Below, piece by piece: positions 20,204 through 28,243 of a stretch of 64,000 nt of DNA. The stretch is from Oceanidesulfovibrio marinus (lineage in GTDB: Bacteria > Desulfobacterota > Desulfovibrionia > Desulfovibrionales > Desulfovibrionaceae). The notes below the pieces were generated by a model that saw only the letters and a list, made by a program, of their open reading frames with translations, was not told the origin of the DNA and searched no databases. The stretch's first letter is position 1; every line of letters starts with the position of its first letter. Location: the NCBI RefSeq assembly GCF_013085545.1, contig NZ_CP039543.1:3937322-4001321 (forward strand). The letters are read 5' to 3'. A program made the position numbers and the translations under genes.

Positions 20204-21159
20204 GTACTGCTCTCCATTCGTTGTCCGCCCCGGTATTCCCTGATGAGCGATTCGGCCCGGGAGGCGAGGCTGGCGAACTCCGGCTTGGTGATCTGGTCGT
20301 CCGCGCCGACGGAAAGGCCCTTGTGCCGCTGGTCGTCGCGTATGAGCGAGGAGAAGAGGATGACCGGAAGGTTGAGGCTGGGGTTTTGCTTGACGTTCTT
20401 GGTCAGGGTGTATCCGTCCATTCGCGGCATCTCGATGTCGGAGACGAGGATGTCCACGGGCGACCCCTCGTTGCGGAGCCGGGTTAGGGTCTCCAGCGCT
20501 TCCATGCCGTCGTTGACGGTGGTCACGCTGTAGCCGGCGGCCTCCAGGTGCTGGCGGATGATGAATCGCAGGGCCGTAGAGTCGTCAGCGACCAGGGCGG
20601 AGTACCCGGCGCCGATGGTCTGTACCTCTGCACCCACGTTCACGTTCTGGTTGTCGGGATCGAGCTCGGCCAGAATCTTTTCAAGGTCGAGCATGAGCAC
20701 GAAATGGTCGCCGAGCTCCACAAGGCCGGTGATGCAGTTGGACTGCAGGGCAGCGACATAATGGTTGGGCGGCATGATCTCGCTCCAGCTGACGCGATGG
20801 ATCATGGTGACGCCGGAGACCAGAAAGCCAGTGACGACGCCGTTGAACTCGGTGACGAGGATGGCTTCGTGCTCGACCTGGACGCGGTCGATATTCAGCC
20901 ACACGCCAAGATCGAGCACGGGCAGCATGTGCTCCCGCAAGGGGATGGTGCCCATGAAACATGGGTCGACGGCGGATTTACCGGAAACGAGACCGGGGCT
21001 TTCCACAACCTCCAGGACCTTGGCGACGTTGACGCCAAAAAAGTCCCGCACGACCTCGCCAGTCTCGGGGTCGCGTTCGTCAATATAGAACTCAATGAGG
21101 TTGAGTTCATTTGACCCGGTTTCCAGAAGGATTTCGCTGCTATCCAAAGTGCTCAGCAA
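20200..21159 (-). CDS. cheV: chemotaxis coupling protein CheV (CheW-REC)
   Basis: A CheW-like domain (residues 1-165; FGVNVAKVLEVVE, VPILDL-type segment MLPVLDLGVWLN) fused to a receiver domain (residues 185-315; LVADDSTALRF, phospho-acceptor Asp in ILVSDIEMPRMDG, Lys in DQITKPEF). It couples receptors to CheA and is switched by phosphorylation. There is no ATG near the start: TTG 21159 touches GAAGGA, while TTG 21147 gives 12-base spacing and a length closer to relatives that begin shortly before ILLETG. It lies 24 bases after the HU gene and overlaps cheD by 4 bases. Confidence 0.93.
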   Translation of the reverse strand: MLSTLDSSEILLETGSNELNLIEFYIDERDPETGEVVRDFFGVNVAKVLEVVESPGLVSGKSAVDPCFMGTIPLREHMLPVLDLGVWLNIDRVQVEHEAILVTEFNGVVTGFLVSGVTMIHRVSWSEIMPPNHYVAALQSNCITGLVELGDHFVLMLDLEKILAELDPDNQNVNVGAEVQTIGAGYSALVADDSTALRFIIRQHLEAAGYSVTTVNDGMEALETLTRLRNEGSPVDILVSDIEMPRMDGYTLTKNVKQNPSLNLPVILFSSLIRDDQRHKGLSVGADDQITKPEFASLASRAESLIREYRGGQRMESST

Positions 21160-21183
21160 TCCTTCGACGCCGGTAGCCTGCGT

Positions 21184-21462
21184 CTAGCTGACGTTGATGA
21201 CTTCCTTGAGCTCTTTGCCCGCGCGGAAGGAGGGCAGCTTTTTGGGCGGCACTTCCACGCTCTGGCCTGTTTTGGGGTTACGGCCGGTGTACCCCTTGTA
21301 GCTCTTGATCTTGAACGAGCCGAAGCCGCGGATCTCTACGCGTCCGTCCTCCAACAGGGCGTTGCGGACGGAATCGAAGAACATTTCCACAAACATGGTG
21401 GATTCTTCGGTCGAAATGTTGTTTTCCTCGGCCAGTTCCTTGACGAGTTCGCTCTTGTTCAT
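21184..21462 (-). CDS. HU/IHF-family DNA-binding protein
   Basis: A 92-residue histone-like protein that bends DNA as a dimer. Family features are the helical N-terminus, the arm with VEIRGFGSFKIKSYKGYTGRNPKTG and the C-terminal PSFRAGKELK. Pro in RNPKTG is the intercalating residue. The ATG follows GGGGGGA-type purine sequence. It lies upstream of cheV with a 24-base gap on the same strand, an unusual pairing that may place a chemotaxis gene under a nucleoid-protein promoter. The 217-base gap upstream is AT-richer than the surroundings and probably holds the promoter, but I cannot fix its boxes. Confidence 0.95.
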   Translation of the reverse strand: MNKSELVKELAEENNISTEESTMFVEMFFDSVRNALLEDGRVEIRGFGSFKIKSYKGYTGRNPKTGQSVEVPPKKLPSFRAGKELKEVINVS

Positions 21463-21679
21463 ACTCCCCCCGCGTTTGTAGCCAGCAGTTTTGCTCTGCT
21501 TGATGCAAACAGTTCCGTACAGCGCCGATCGAGTGCCCCCCCAGGCTGCGGGCGATGCTGCACACCTACCGTAAAAATCTATTCCAATATACCTTATCCA
21601 GTCAGTAAGCTGATCCTAAACCGAAGGCACCAAAAAGACAAGAGTTTTTGTATGACTGTAGGGTCGTTTTGCCAGATAC

Positions 21680-22891
21680 TCACGACCGGGGCGGTTCCGG
21701 CAGGGAAAGCGTACATTCCAGACCTTTGTCGGCGACCGGAGTCAGGCTCAGACGGCCCAGGTTCTTGTTCGCGGCCAGCCGCGCTATAGGCAGGCCGAAT
21801 CCCGCACCCATGGGCGCCCGCACATGGAACGGCGTAAACAGGAAGTCCAGCTCCTCGGGACGCGGCGGCTCCCCAGTGTTGAAGAAGACTACCTCCATGT
21901 AGCGTTCGTCCCGGGGGTCGGGCTGCGTGGTGACGGTGATGGCGGCCTCGCCGCCGTCCGGGGGCGCGGCAATGTTCTCCAGCCCGTCGAGCAGCAGGTG
22001 CTTGAAGGCCGTGAACACGTCGCGCCGGTCGGCGTAGGCCATGCATCGGGAAGGGTCGATGTCCACGTGCACCGGAAAATCGCCGGTGTGCTTGGCGCGC
22101 ACGTACTCCACGGCTTCGTCCATCAGGACTTTCAGATCTAGAGATTCGCGGCGGGCGTCCTCCCTGTACATGTCCATGTACTCGCTCACGTCGGCCACGA
22201 GTTTTTCCAGCCGTTTGCTCTCGTCCAGAATGGCGCGCAGCGCGTCCATGTCCGGGCTTTCGGGTTCTATGGCTTTCTGCAGCTTGCGGGTGTAGCCGCC
22301 GATGACCATGAGCGGGTTGCGCAGCTGGTGGGCGATGCCTCGCACGACCTCGCGGTCGCACTTGGTGGTGGAGTCCAGGTAGGCGTCCGTGGCGATGAGC
22401 ACGCAGAGGTCCACCAGCTTGTCCGTCACAGCCTGGGCGTCGTCAAACTCCTTGCCGTCCACCTCCTCGCGCACCACCTGCCGGCAGAAGATGCGCATAA
22501 GGGAGTAGGCCAAGTTGATGTAGCGCTGGTCGATGTTCAGCCGGACGTGGATGACTCCGCTCTTCCAGAGGTAATCCATGAGCTCCTCGTCCGGCCCGTT
22601 GGAAAAAAGCATGTCAAAGGTGGTGGACCAGTTGTTCTTGATGACCTTGGGCCAGGTATCGTGGGAGAGGATGGACTTGGTCTCCGGAATCTGGATGAAG
22701 TACTCATACAGGTAGTCGGCGAAGTCGTGCTTGTGCTCGATTATTTTCTGAGCAAAAGGAGCGAGCACATCGATTGCGCCGTTGTCGAGGCCCAGCTTTT
22801 CGCGAAAAAAGGAAAGGCGGGTCAGGGGGGCTTCCGCAGGAGTTTTGATATCGATTGGTTTGCCTTCCATACTGATTTTCTCGGCGGTCAT
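21680..22891 (-). CDS. globin-coupled sensor histidine kinase
   Basis: A 403-residue soluble two-component kinase. Residues 20-150 look like a protoglobin sensor; His115 in SGVIHVRLNID sits where the heme-binding proximal His of globin-coupled sensors is found. The HisKA helix has IAHQLRNPL with phospho-acceptor His188. The ATPase domain is recognisable by FFNTGEPPRPEE and GAGFGLPIARLAA. No transmembrane segment is present. The start at 22891 has GGAG at 10 bases; upstream (22939) and downstream (22870) ATGs are weaker. No response regulator lies next to it. It probably senses oxygen, NO or CO through heme, which is inference from the family. Confidence 0.85.
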   Translation of the reverse strand: MTAEKISMEGKPIDIKTPAEAPLTRLSFFREKLGLDNGAIDVLAPFAQKIIEHKHDFADYLYEYFIQIPETKSILSHDTWPKVIKNNWSTTFDMLFSNGPDEELMDYLWKSGVIHVRLNIDQRYINLAYSLMRIFCRQVVREEVDGKEFDDAQAVTDKLVDLCVLIATDAYLDSTTKCDREVVRGIAHQLRNPLMVIGGYTRKLQKAIEPESPDMDALRAILDESKRLEKLVADVSEYMDMYREDARRESLDLKVLMDEAVEYVRAKHTGDFPVHVDIDPSRCMAYADRRDVFTAFKHLLLDGLENIAAPPDGGEAAITVTTQPDPRDERYMEVVFFNTGEPPRPEELDFLFTPFHVRAPMGAGFGLPIARLAANKNLGRLSLTPVADKGLECTLSLPEPPRS

Positions 22892-23077
22892 GCGTTTGCG
22901 GCTCCGTGGTTCAGGGAGTGGGAGTATAGCCACATACAATCATTTTTATCAGAGTTGACCGGTTAAAGGAAGCCGTCACATCATCTTCGCTTGCGCCCCG
23001 AAGGGCGAGGGGCTATCAGCTGGAACGATACGCGCCAAATATGGCGCCATCCTGTCTATAAAGAAGAGGAGCAAGGC

Positions 23078-23731
23078 ATGGCGGATACGCCGCGCATAAC
23101 CACGGTGCTTATCGATTTCGGCGGCGTGATCGCCGAGGAAGGTTTCGTCAATGGTCTTAAGGGCATGGCCGATGTACAGGGGCTGGACCCGGACGCAGTG
23201 TTCCACGAGGCCGTGGAGATCATGTACGGCTGTGGCTATCTGGTGGGGCTGGCCCCGGAGCACGTGTTCTGGAACGAGCTGGAAAAGCGCGCCGGCCTGA
23301 ACGGCGACATGCAGGCCAAGCGCGAGAAGCTCTTGTCCGGCTTTATCGTGCGGCCGCGCATGCTGGAGATCGTCTCCATGCTTGCGGCGCAGGGACGCAC
23401 CGTGGCCATGCTCAGCGACCAGACCGACTGGCTGGACGAGCTCAACAAAAAGTACGACGTATTTCCGTACTTCCATCGCGTGTTCAACTCCTTCCACGAG
23501 GGTATGAGCAAGCGGCAGCCGGAATTCTTCCATCACGCGCTGCAGGAGCTGGGCGCAACGCCGCAGGAGACGCTGTTCATCGACGACTCCACGCAGCACG
23601 TGGCGCTGTCCCGGACTCTGGGCCTCACCGCCATCCACTTCGACTCCGTGGTTCAGATGGAAAAGGAGCTGTCGGAAATATGCCCGGACATGCGGCCGCT
23701 GCTGGAACAGCCGCCATACTGCCGGCCTTGA
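23078..23731 (+). CDS. HAD-superfamily hydrolase
   Basis: A 217-residue cytoplasmic hydrolase-like protein. The nucleophile motif is IDFGGVIAEEG; the second catalytic position is Gly rather than Asp, as in a subgroup of HAD enzymes related to YihX and epoxide-hydrolase N-domains. Motif II is AMLSDQTDW, motif III Lys is in GMSKRQPEFF, and motif IV is LFIDDSTQH. The start at 23078 follows GAGGAGCAAGG. The ORF extends to 22991 without support. Its stop codon overlaps the -35 box of the leucine operon promoter. Confidence 0.85.
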   Translation: MADTPRITTVLIDFGGVIAEEGFVNGLKGMADVQGLDPDAVFHEAVEIMYGCGYLVGLAPEHVFWNELEKRAGLNGDMQAKREKLLSGFIVRPRMLEIVSMLAAQGRTVAMLSDQTDWLDELNKKYDVFPYFHRVFNSFHEGMSKRQPEFFHHALQELGATPQETLFIDDSTQHVALSRTLGLTAIHFDSVVQMEKELSEICPDMRPLLEQPPYCRP

Positions 23732-23757
23732 CAGTGCGATTCGCAGGGGCTAACAAT
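23728..23757 (+). promoter_or_regulatory. sigma-70-type promoter of the leucine operon
   Basis: A perfect -35 box TTGACA at 23728-23733 is followed by exactly 17 bases and TAACAAT at 23751-23757. The start of transcription is predicted near 23764, about 60 bases before the leader peptide. The -35 box overlaps the TGA stop of the HAD gene. Confidence 0.7.
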
Positions 23758-23825
23758 CCTTCGCAGCCATGATTGCGACTGTTTACCATACCACCCTCCG
23801 TCATTCCCGGGCCGGGAAGCGCGCC

Positions 23826-23867
23826 ATGGCCGACGGCCTAGCCCTCCTCCTATGGGGGCTTTCCTAG
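23826..23867 (+). CDS. leucine-rich leader peptide of the leu operon
   Basis: A 13-codon ORF encoding MADGLALLLWGLS with five leucines, two of them the CTC CTC pair and two CTA codons. It lies about 60 bases after the predicted transcription start and 155 bases before leuA. This is the layout of amino-acid-controlled leader peptides. The ribosome site is weak (GGGAAG). The Leu-codon segment CCCTCCTC (23842-23849) is the exact complement of the leuA Shine-Dalgarno GAGGAGGG. It is too short for automated gene calling. Confidence 0.65.
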   Translation: MADGLALLLWGLS

Positions 23868-24014
23868 TCCAAGCCCCTACGATCTCGTATCCTTCATAAG
23901 AAGGGCGCATTGCGGCGCCCTTGGCATGCGCATAATATGACGCGCTAGAGCACCGCTGCATCCAACGGCGGTACGCGCAACTCGTATCAAATAAGCAGAA
24001 GCACACGAGGAGGG
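23855..24014 (+). promoter_or_regulatory. leu operon attenuator / translational control region
   Basis: Several alternative pairings occur. GGGGCTT (23855-23861) pairs with AAGCCCC (23871-23877) across the leader stop. CCTTC (23891-23895) pairs with GAAGG (23900-23904). AAGGGCGC (23901-23908) pairs with GCGCCCTT (23915-23922), and excludes the previous one. No T-run follows the last stem, so a classical terminator is doubtful. The leuA site GAGGAGGG (24007-24014) can pair with leader bases 23842-23849 and with ACCCTCC at 23793-23799. The arrangement favours control of leuA translation by ribosome position on the leader. Confidence 0.5.
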
Positions 24015-24021
24015 TCAGACC

Positions 24022-25551
24022 ATGTCCGACCGCGTAATCATTTTCGACACCACCTTGCGTGACGGGGAGCAGTCCCCCGGCGCAACCATGAATCATAAAG
24101 AGAAGATCCGTCTGGCGCGCCAGCTGGAAAACCTGGGCGTGGACGTGATCGAGGCCGGGTTCCCGGCCGCCAGCCAGGGCGACTTCGAGGCCGTGCGCGA
24201 CATCGCCGCCACGGTGAAGAACTCCCAGGTGGCCGGCCTGTGCCGGGCCATGCCGTCCGACATCGACCGCGTCTGGGAAGCCATCAAGGACGCGGCGCAT
24301 CCGCGCATCCATACGTTCCTCGCCACCTCGCCCCTGCACATGGAGTTCAAGCTGGGCAAGAGCCCGGACGAGGTCTTTGAGATGGCCGTGAAGGCCGTGA
24401 AGCACGCCAGACAGTACACGGACAACGTAGAGTTCTCGGCCGAGGACGCCTCGCGCTCCGACCGCGAGTTCCTGGCCAAAGTGGTGGAGGCCGTCATCGA
24501 CGCTGGCGCAACCACCGTGAACATCCCGGACACCGTGGGCTACGCCATGCCCGAGGAGTTCGCGGACCTCATCCGCTACCTCGTCGAGACCGTGCCTAAC
24601 AGCGACAAGGCCGTGTTCAGCGTGCACTGCCACAACGACCTGGGCCTGGGCGTGGCCAACACCCTGGCTGCCATCCGCGCAGGCGCCCGGCAGGCCGAGG
24701 TCACGCTCTCCGGCATCGGTGAGCGCGCCGGCAACGCCGCTCTGGAAGAGCTGGTCATGGCGCTGCATACCCGCGAGCCGTACTACGGCCTGACCACCAA
24801 CGTGAAGACCGAGCAGCTTTTCCCTTCGTGCCGGCTGCTCTCCATGATCATTGGCCAGCCCATTCCGCCGTACAAGGCCATCATCGGCACCAATGCCTTT
24901 GCCCACGAGTCCGGCATCCACCAGCACGGCATGCTCAAGGACCGCCGGACCTACGAGATCATGACCCCAGCCTCGGTGGGACGCGAGAAGACCGAGCTGG
25001 TGCTGGGCAAGCACTCCGGCCGCCACGCCCTCAAGTCCAAGCTGGAAGAGCTGGGCTACAACCTGGAAGACGAGGCCATGGGCCAGGTCTTCGAGGCGGT
25101 CAAAGGGCTTGCGGACAAGAAGGAGCGCGTCTACGACGAGGACATCGAGGCCGTGGTCCTGGAGCGCATCTACCGCATTCCGGACAAGTTCCGTCTCACC
25201 AATCTCTCCGTGCTCGCCGGCACCATCCCGCCTTCGGCGGCCGTGGTCATGGACGTGGACGGCGAGGAGCGCCGCGAGGCCACCTTCGGCGTGGGCCCTG
25301 TGGACGCCACATTCAACGCCATCGATAAAGTGACGGGCCGTACCCCCGAGCTCATGAGCTACACGGTCAACGCCATCACCGGCGGGGCCGACGCCCAGGG
25401 CGAGGTCACGGTCCGCATACAGGAAAAAGGGTGCGCCGCTGTCGGCCGCGGCGCCGATCCGGATATCATTGTCGCCACCGCCAAGGCGTATCTGAACGCC
25501 ATGAACCGGCTGGCCAAGAAGGAGGAGGACAAGGAATGCGCCGTACGTTAA
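24022..25551 (+). CDS. leuA: 2-isopropylmalate synthase
   Basis: Condenses acetyl-CoA with 2-oxoisovalerate, the first committed step of leucine synthesis. The 509 residues start with IFDTTLRDGEQSPGATM, the metal and substrate motif, and contain VHCHNDLGLGVANTLA and GTNAFAHESGIHQHG. The C-terminal LeuA dimer regulatory domain (from about residue 390, including NAITGGADAQGEVTV) is present, so leucine feedback inhibition is expected. A strong site GAGGAGGG lies 7 bases upstream of the ATG. First structural gene of leuA-leuC-leuD-DUF89-leuB; leuC overlaps its end by 16 bases. Confidence 0.97.
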   Translation: MSDRVIIFDTTLRDGEQSPGATMNHKEKIRLARQLENLGVDVIEAGFPAASQGDFEAVRDIAATVKNSQVAGLCRAMPSDIDRVWEAIKDAAHPRIHTFLATSPLHMEFKLGKSPDEVFEMAVKAVKHARQYTDNVEFSAEDASRSDREFLAKVVEAVIDAGATTVNIPDTVGYAMPEEFADLIRYLVETVPNSDKAVFSVHCHNDLGLGVANTLAAIRAGARQAEVTLSGIGERAGNAALEELVMALHTREPYYGLTTNVKTEQLFPSCRLLSMIIGQPIPPYKAIIGTNAFAHESGIHQHGMLKDRRTYEIMTPASVGREKTELVLGKHSGRHALKSKLEELGYNLEDEAMGQVFEAVKGLADKKERVYDEDIEAVVLERIYRIPDKFRLTNLSVLAGTIPPSAAVVMDVDGEERREATFGVGPVDATFNAIDKVTGRTPELMSYTVNAITGGADAQGEVTVRIQEKGCAAVGRGADPDIIVATAKAYLNAMNRLAKKEEDKECAVR

Positions 25552-26795
25552 CCGAAAAACTGCTGGCCGCGCACGCGGTATCCGGCGAGGCCAAGACCGG
25601 CTCCATCGTCCAGTGCAGGGTGGATCTGGCTCTTGCCAACGACATCACCGCGCCGCTGGCCATCAAGAGCTTCCGCGCCATGGGCGCCACCAAGGTGTTC
25701 GACAAGAACAAGATCGCCCTGGTCATGGACCACTTCACCCCGAACCGGGACATCGCCTCGGCCGAACAGGTCCGCGGCGTGCGCGAGTTCGCCAAGGAGA
25801 TGGGCATTGTCCATTACTACGAAGGCGGCGACTGCGGTGTGGAGCACGCGCTCCTGCCCGAGCTGGGCCTTGTGGGACCGGGCGACGTGGTTGTGGGCGC
25901 GGACAGCCATACCTGCACGTACGGCGCTCTCGGCGCCTTCGCCACCGGCATGGGCTCCACGGATGTGGCCGGGGCCATGGTTCTGGGCGAGACGTGGTTC
26001 AAGGTGCCGGACGCCATCCACGTGACCATTACCGGCGCGATGGGCCCCTGGGTGGGCGGCAAGGACCTCATCCTCCAGGTCATCGGCGAGATCGGCGTGG
26101 CCGGCGCGCGCTACTGCGTTATGGAGTTCGACGGTCCCGTCATCGAGGATCTTTCCATCGAGGGCCGCATGACCATGGCCAACATGGCCATCGAGGCGGG
26201 CGGCAAGGCCGGCCTTTTTGCGGCCGACGACAAGACCCTGGCCTACTGCGCCGCGCACAACCGGCCCAACGCCGAGAAGATCGCGGCCGACCAGGGCGCG
26301 GAGTATCAGCGCGAGGTCACCATCGACGTGACCGGCATGAGCCCTCGCGTGGCCGTGCCGCATCTGCCCGAGAACGTGAAGGGCGTGGAGGAGTGCAAGG
26401 GCACGACCATCCAGCAGGCCGTCATCGGCTCCTGCACCAACGGCCGCATCGAGGACCTGCGCGAGGCAGCCGCTGTGCTGGGCGGCCGCAAGGTCTCCAA
26501 GAATGTGCGCGCCATCATCCTGCCGGCCACGCCGGCCATCTGGAAGCAGGCCATGGACGAGGGGCTCTTCACCGTGTTCATGGACGCCGGCTGCGTGGTG
26601 GGCCCGCCCACCTGCGGTCCCTGCCTGGGCGGCCACATGGGCATCCTCGGCAAGGGCGAGCGCGCCATTTCCACCACCAACCGCAACTTCAAGGGACGCA
26701 TGGGCCATCTGGAGAGCGAGGTCTACCTCGCCGGTCCGGCCGTGGCCGCGGCATCCGCCGTTGCCGGCGAGATCGTCCACCCCGACGCCCTGTAA
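25536..26795 (+). CDS. leuC: 3-isopropylmalate dehydratase large subunit
   Basis: Isomerises 2- to 3-isopropylmalate with LeuD, using a [4Fe-4S] cluster. The 419 residues have the aconitase-family ligands: GADSHTCTYGALGAFATG near residue 130, and GSCTNGRIEDL and GPPTCGPCLGGHMG further on, giving the three cluster cysteines. Length is that of the archaeal/anaerobe-type LeuC. The start ATG 25536 lies inside the leuA 3' end with GGAGGACAAGGA upstream; the ORF extension to 25431 is an overlap shadow. leuD follows after 24 bases. Confidence 0.96.
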   Translation: MRRTLTEKLLAAHAVSGEAKTGSIVQCRVDLALANDITAPLAIKSFRAMGATKVFDKNKIALVMDHFTPNRDIASAEQVRGVREFAKEMGIVHYYEGGDCGVEHALLPELGLVGPGDVVVGADSHTCTYGALGAFATGMGSTDVAGAMVLGETWFKVPDAIHVTITGAMGPWVGGKDLILQVIGEIGVAGARYCVMEFDGPVIEDLSIEGRMTMANMAIEAGGKAGLFAADDKTLAYCAAHNRPNAEKIAADQGAEYQREVTIDVTGMSPRVAVPHLPENVKGVEECKGTTIQQAVIGSCTNGRIEDLREAAAVLGGRKVSKNVRAIILPATPAIWKQAMDEGLFTVFMDAGCVVGPPTCGPCLGGHMGILGKGERAISTTNRNFKGRMGHLESEVYLAGPAVAAASAVAGEIVHPDAL

Positions 26796-26819
26796 TCGGG
26801 CCTGCAAGGAGAACAGACC

Positions 26820-27329
26820 ATGACCGCACCCATACGCGGCACGGCCCACACCATGGGCCACCATATCGATACAGACGCGATCATCCCCGCGACCTACCTC
26901 GTGTCCACCGATCCCATCGAGCTCGGCAAGTACTGCATGGCAGGCATGGACCCGGACTGGGTCAACCACGTGGAGGAAGGCGACATCATCGTGGCCGGCG
27001 AGAACTTCGGCTGCGGCTCCTCGCGTGAGCACGCGCCCATCGCCATCATCGGCGCGGGCGTCAAGGCCGTCATCGCCAAGAGCTTTGCGCGCATCTTCTA
27101 CCGCAACGCCTTCAACATGGGCCTCCTTCTGCTCGAAGTGGGCGACGCCGTGGACAAGATCAGCCAAGGCGACACGCTCTCCATCGATCCGGCCGCCGGC
27201 ACCATCACCGACGAGACCACCGGCGAGAGCTTCAAGTTCGCGCCCGTGCCGCCGTTCATGCAGGAGATTCTGAACAAGGGCGGCCTGGTTGGCTACGTGA
27301 GCGACCGCCTGGAGTCCCAGGCCGGGTAG
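26820..27329 (+). CDS. leuD: 3-isopropylmalate dehydratase small subunit
   Basis: Small, swivelling subunit of isopropylmalate isomerase. The 169 residues contain [12 protein letters not shown] near the N-terminus and the signature [13 protein letters not shown] near residue 65, followed by [18 protein letters not shown]. Its shortness matches the archaeal/anaerobe-type LeuD that partners the short LeuC. AAGGAG lies upstream of the ATG. The next gene begins 1 base after its stop. Confidence 0.96.
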   Translation: MTAPIRGTAHTMGHHIDTDAIIPATYLVSTDPIELGKYCMAGMDPDWVNHVEEGDIIVAGENFGCGSSREHAPIAIIGAGVKAVIAKSFARIFYRNAFNMGLLLLEVGDAVDKISQGDTLSIDPAAGTITDETTGESFKFAPVPPFMQEILNKGGLVGYVSDRLESQAG

Positions 27330-27330
27330 C

Positions 27331-28185
27331 ATGCGCACCAGCTCGGACTGCTTTGCCTGCTTCATGGAGCAGGCCGCGCGCGGCGCCTGGCAGATTGCAC
27401 CGGACGATACGGCCCTGCGCGAGCGGCTCGTACGCCAGATGGCGGAGCTGCTCGCCGGGGCCGACCTCGACCGGCCGCCGCCGGACCTGGCCGCGGAGTA
27501 TTACCCCGTGCTCACGGAAGCCAACGGCGGCGCGGATCTTTTTGCCGGGCACAAGGAACAGGCCAATACCCGCGTGCTGGCCCTGCTGCCGCAGCTTGAG
27601 ACGTACGTGCAGGGCTCGGACGATCCCCTGCGCGCCGCGCTGGGGCTTTCTCTCGTAGGCAACTACATCGACGCCGGCGTCGGCATCGAGTACGACTGGG
27701 AGCACGCCCTGGAAGCGGAGAAGGACGCGCCCTGGGGCCGGGACGCCTACCCGGCGTTCCGGGAGCGGATCGCACCCGGCGCCAAGGTGCTCATCCTGGG
27801 CGACAACGCCGGCGAGATCGGCCTGGACACCCTGCTGGTCAAGGAGCTTGCGAGCCTCGGGGCCGAGGTGGCCTACGCTGTGCGGGAAACACCCGTGCTC
27901 AACGACGCCACCATGGAAGACGCGGAGATCGTGGGCCTGACCCGGCTGTGCCGGGTGCTCTCATCCGGCTCCGACGCGCCGGGAGCCGTGCTGGGCCGCC
28001 TCAACCCGCAGACCAGACTGCTCATGGACGAGGCCGACGTGCTCCTCTCCAAGGGGCAGGGCAACTTCGAGTCCCTGGAAGGCCGCATGGGCAACGTCTT
28101 CTTCGCACTCAAGGCCAAGTGCCGTGCGGTAGCGCTTGCGCTCGACGTGCCTCAGGGAAGCTCGGTTTTCGTGCATTATGAATGA
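27331..28185 (+). CDS. DUF89 / ARMT1-like metal-dependent phosphatase
   Basis: A 284-residue protein of the DUF89 family, which includes damage-control phosphatases that hydrolyse unwanted phosphometabolites with a divalent metal. Visible features are the N-terminal CFACFMEQA, the ILGDNAGEIGLDTLL motif (metal-binding Asp-Asn and Glu, near residue 155) and KGQGNFESLEG toward the C-terminus, all typical of the family. It starts 1 base after leuD and ends 58 bases before leuB, so it is inside the leucine operon. A housekeeping role for phosphorylated by-products of this pathway is inference. Confidence 0.85.
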   Translation: MRTSSDCFACFMEQAARGAWQIAPDDTALRERLVRQMAELLAGADLDRPPPDLAAEYYPVLTEANGGADLFAGHKEQANTRVLALLPQLETYVQGSDDPLRAALGLSLVGNYIDAGVGIEYDWEHALEAEKDAPWGRDAYPAFRERIAPGAKVLILGDNAGEIGLDTLLVKELASLGAEVAYAVRETPVLNDATMEDAEIVGLTRLCRVLSSGSDAPGAVLGRLNPQTRLLMDEADVLLSKGQGNFESLEGRMGNVFFALKAKCRAVALALDVPQGSSVFVHYE

Positions 28186-28243
28186 ACAGACTTGAGCATA
28201 CGCCGGAAGGCGGTGTATGTTCAGTGGAATATAAGGAGAAATC

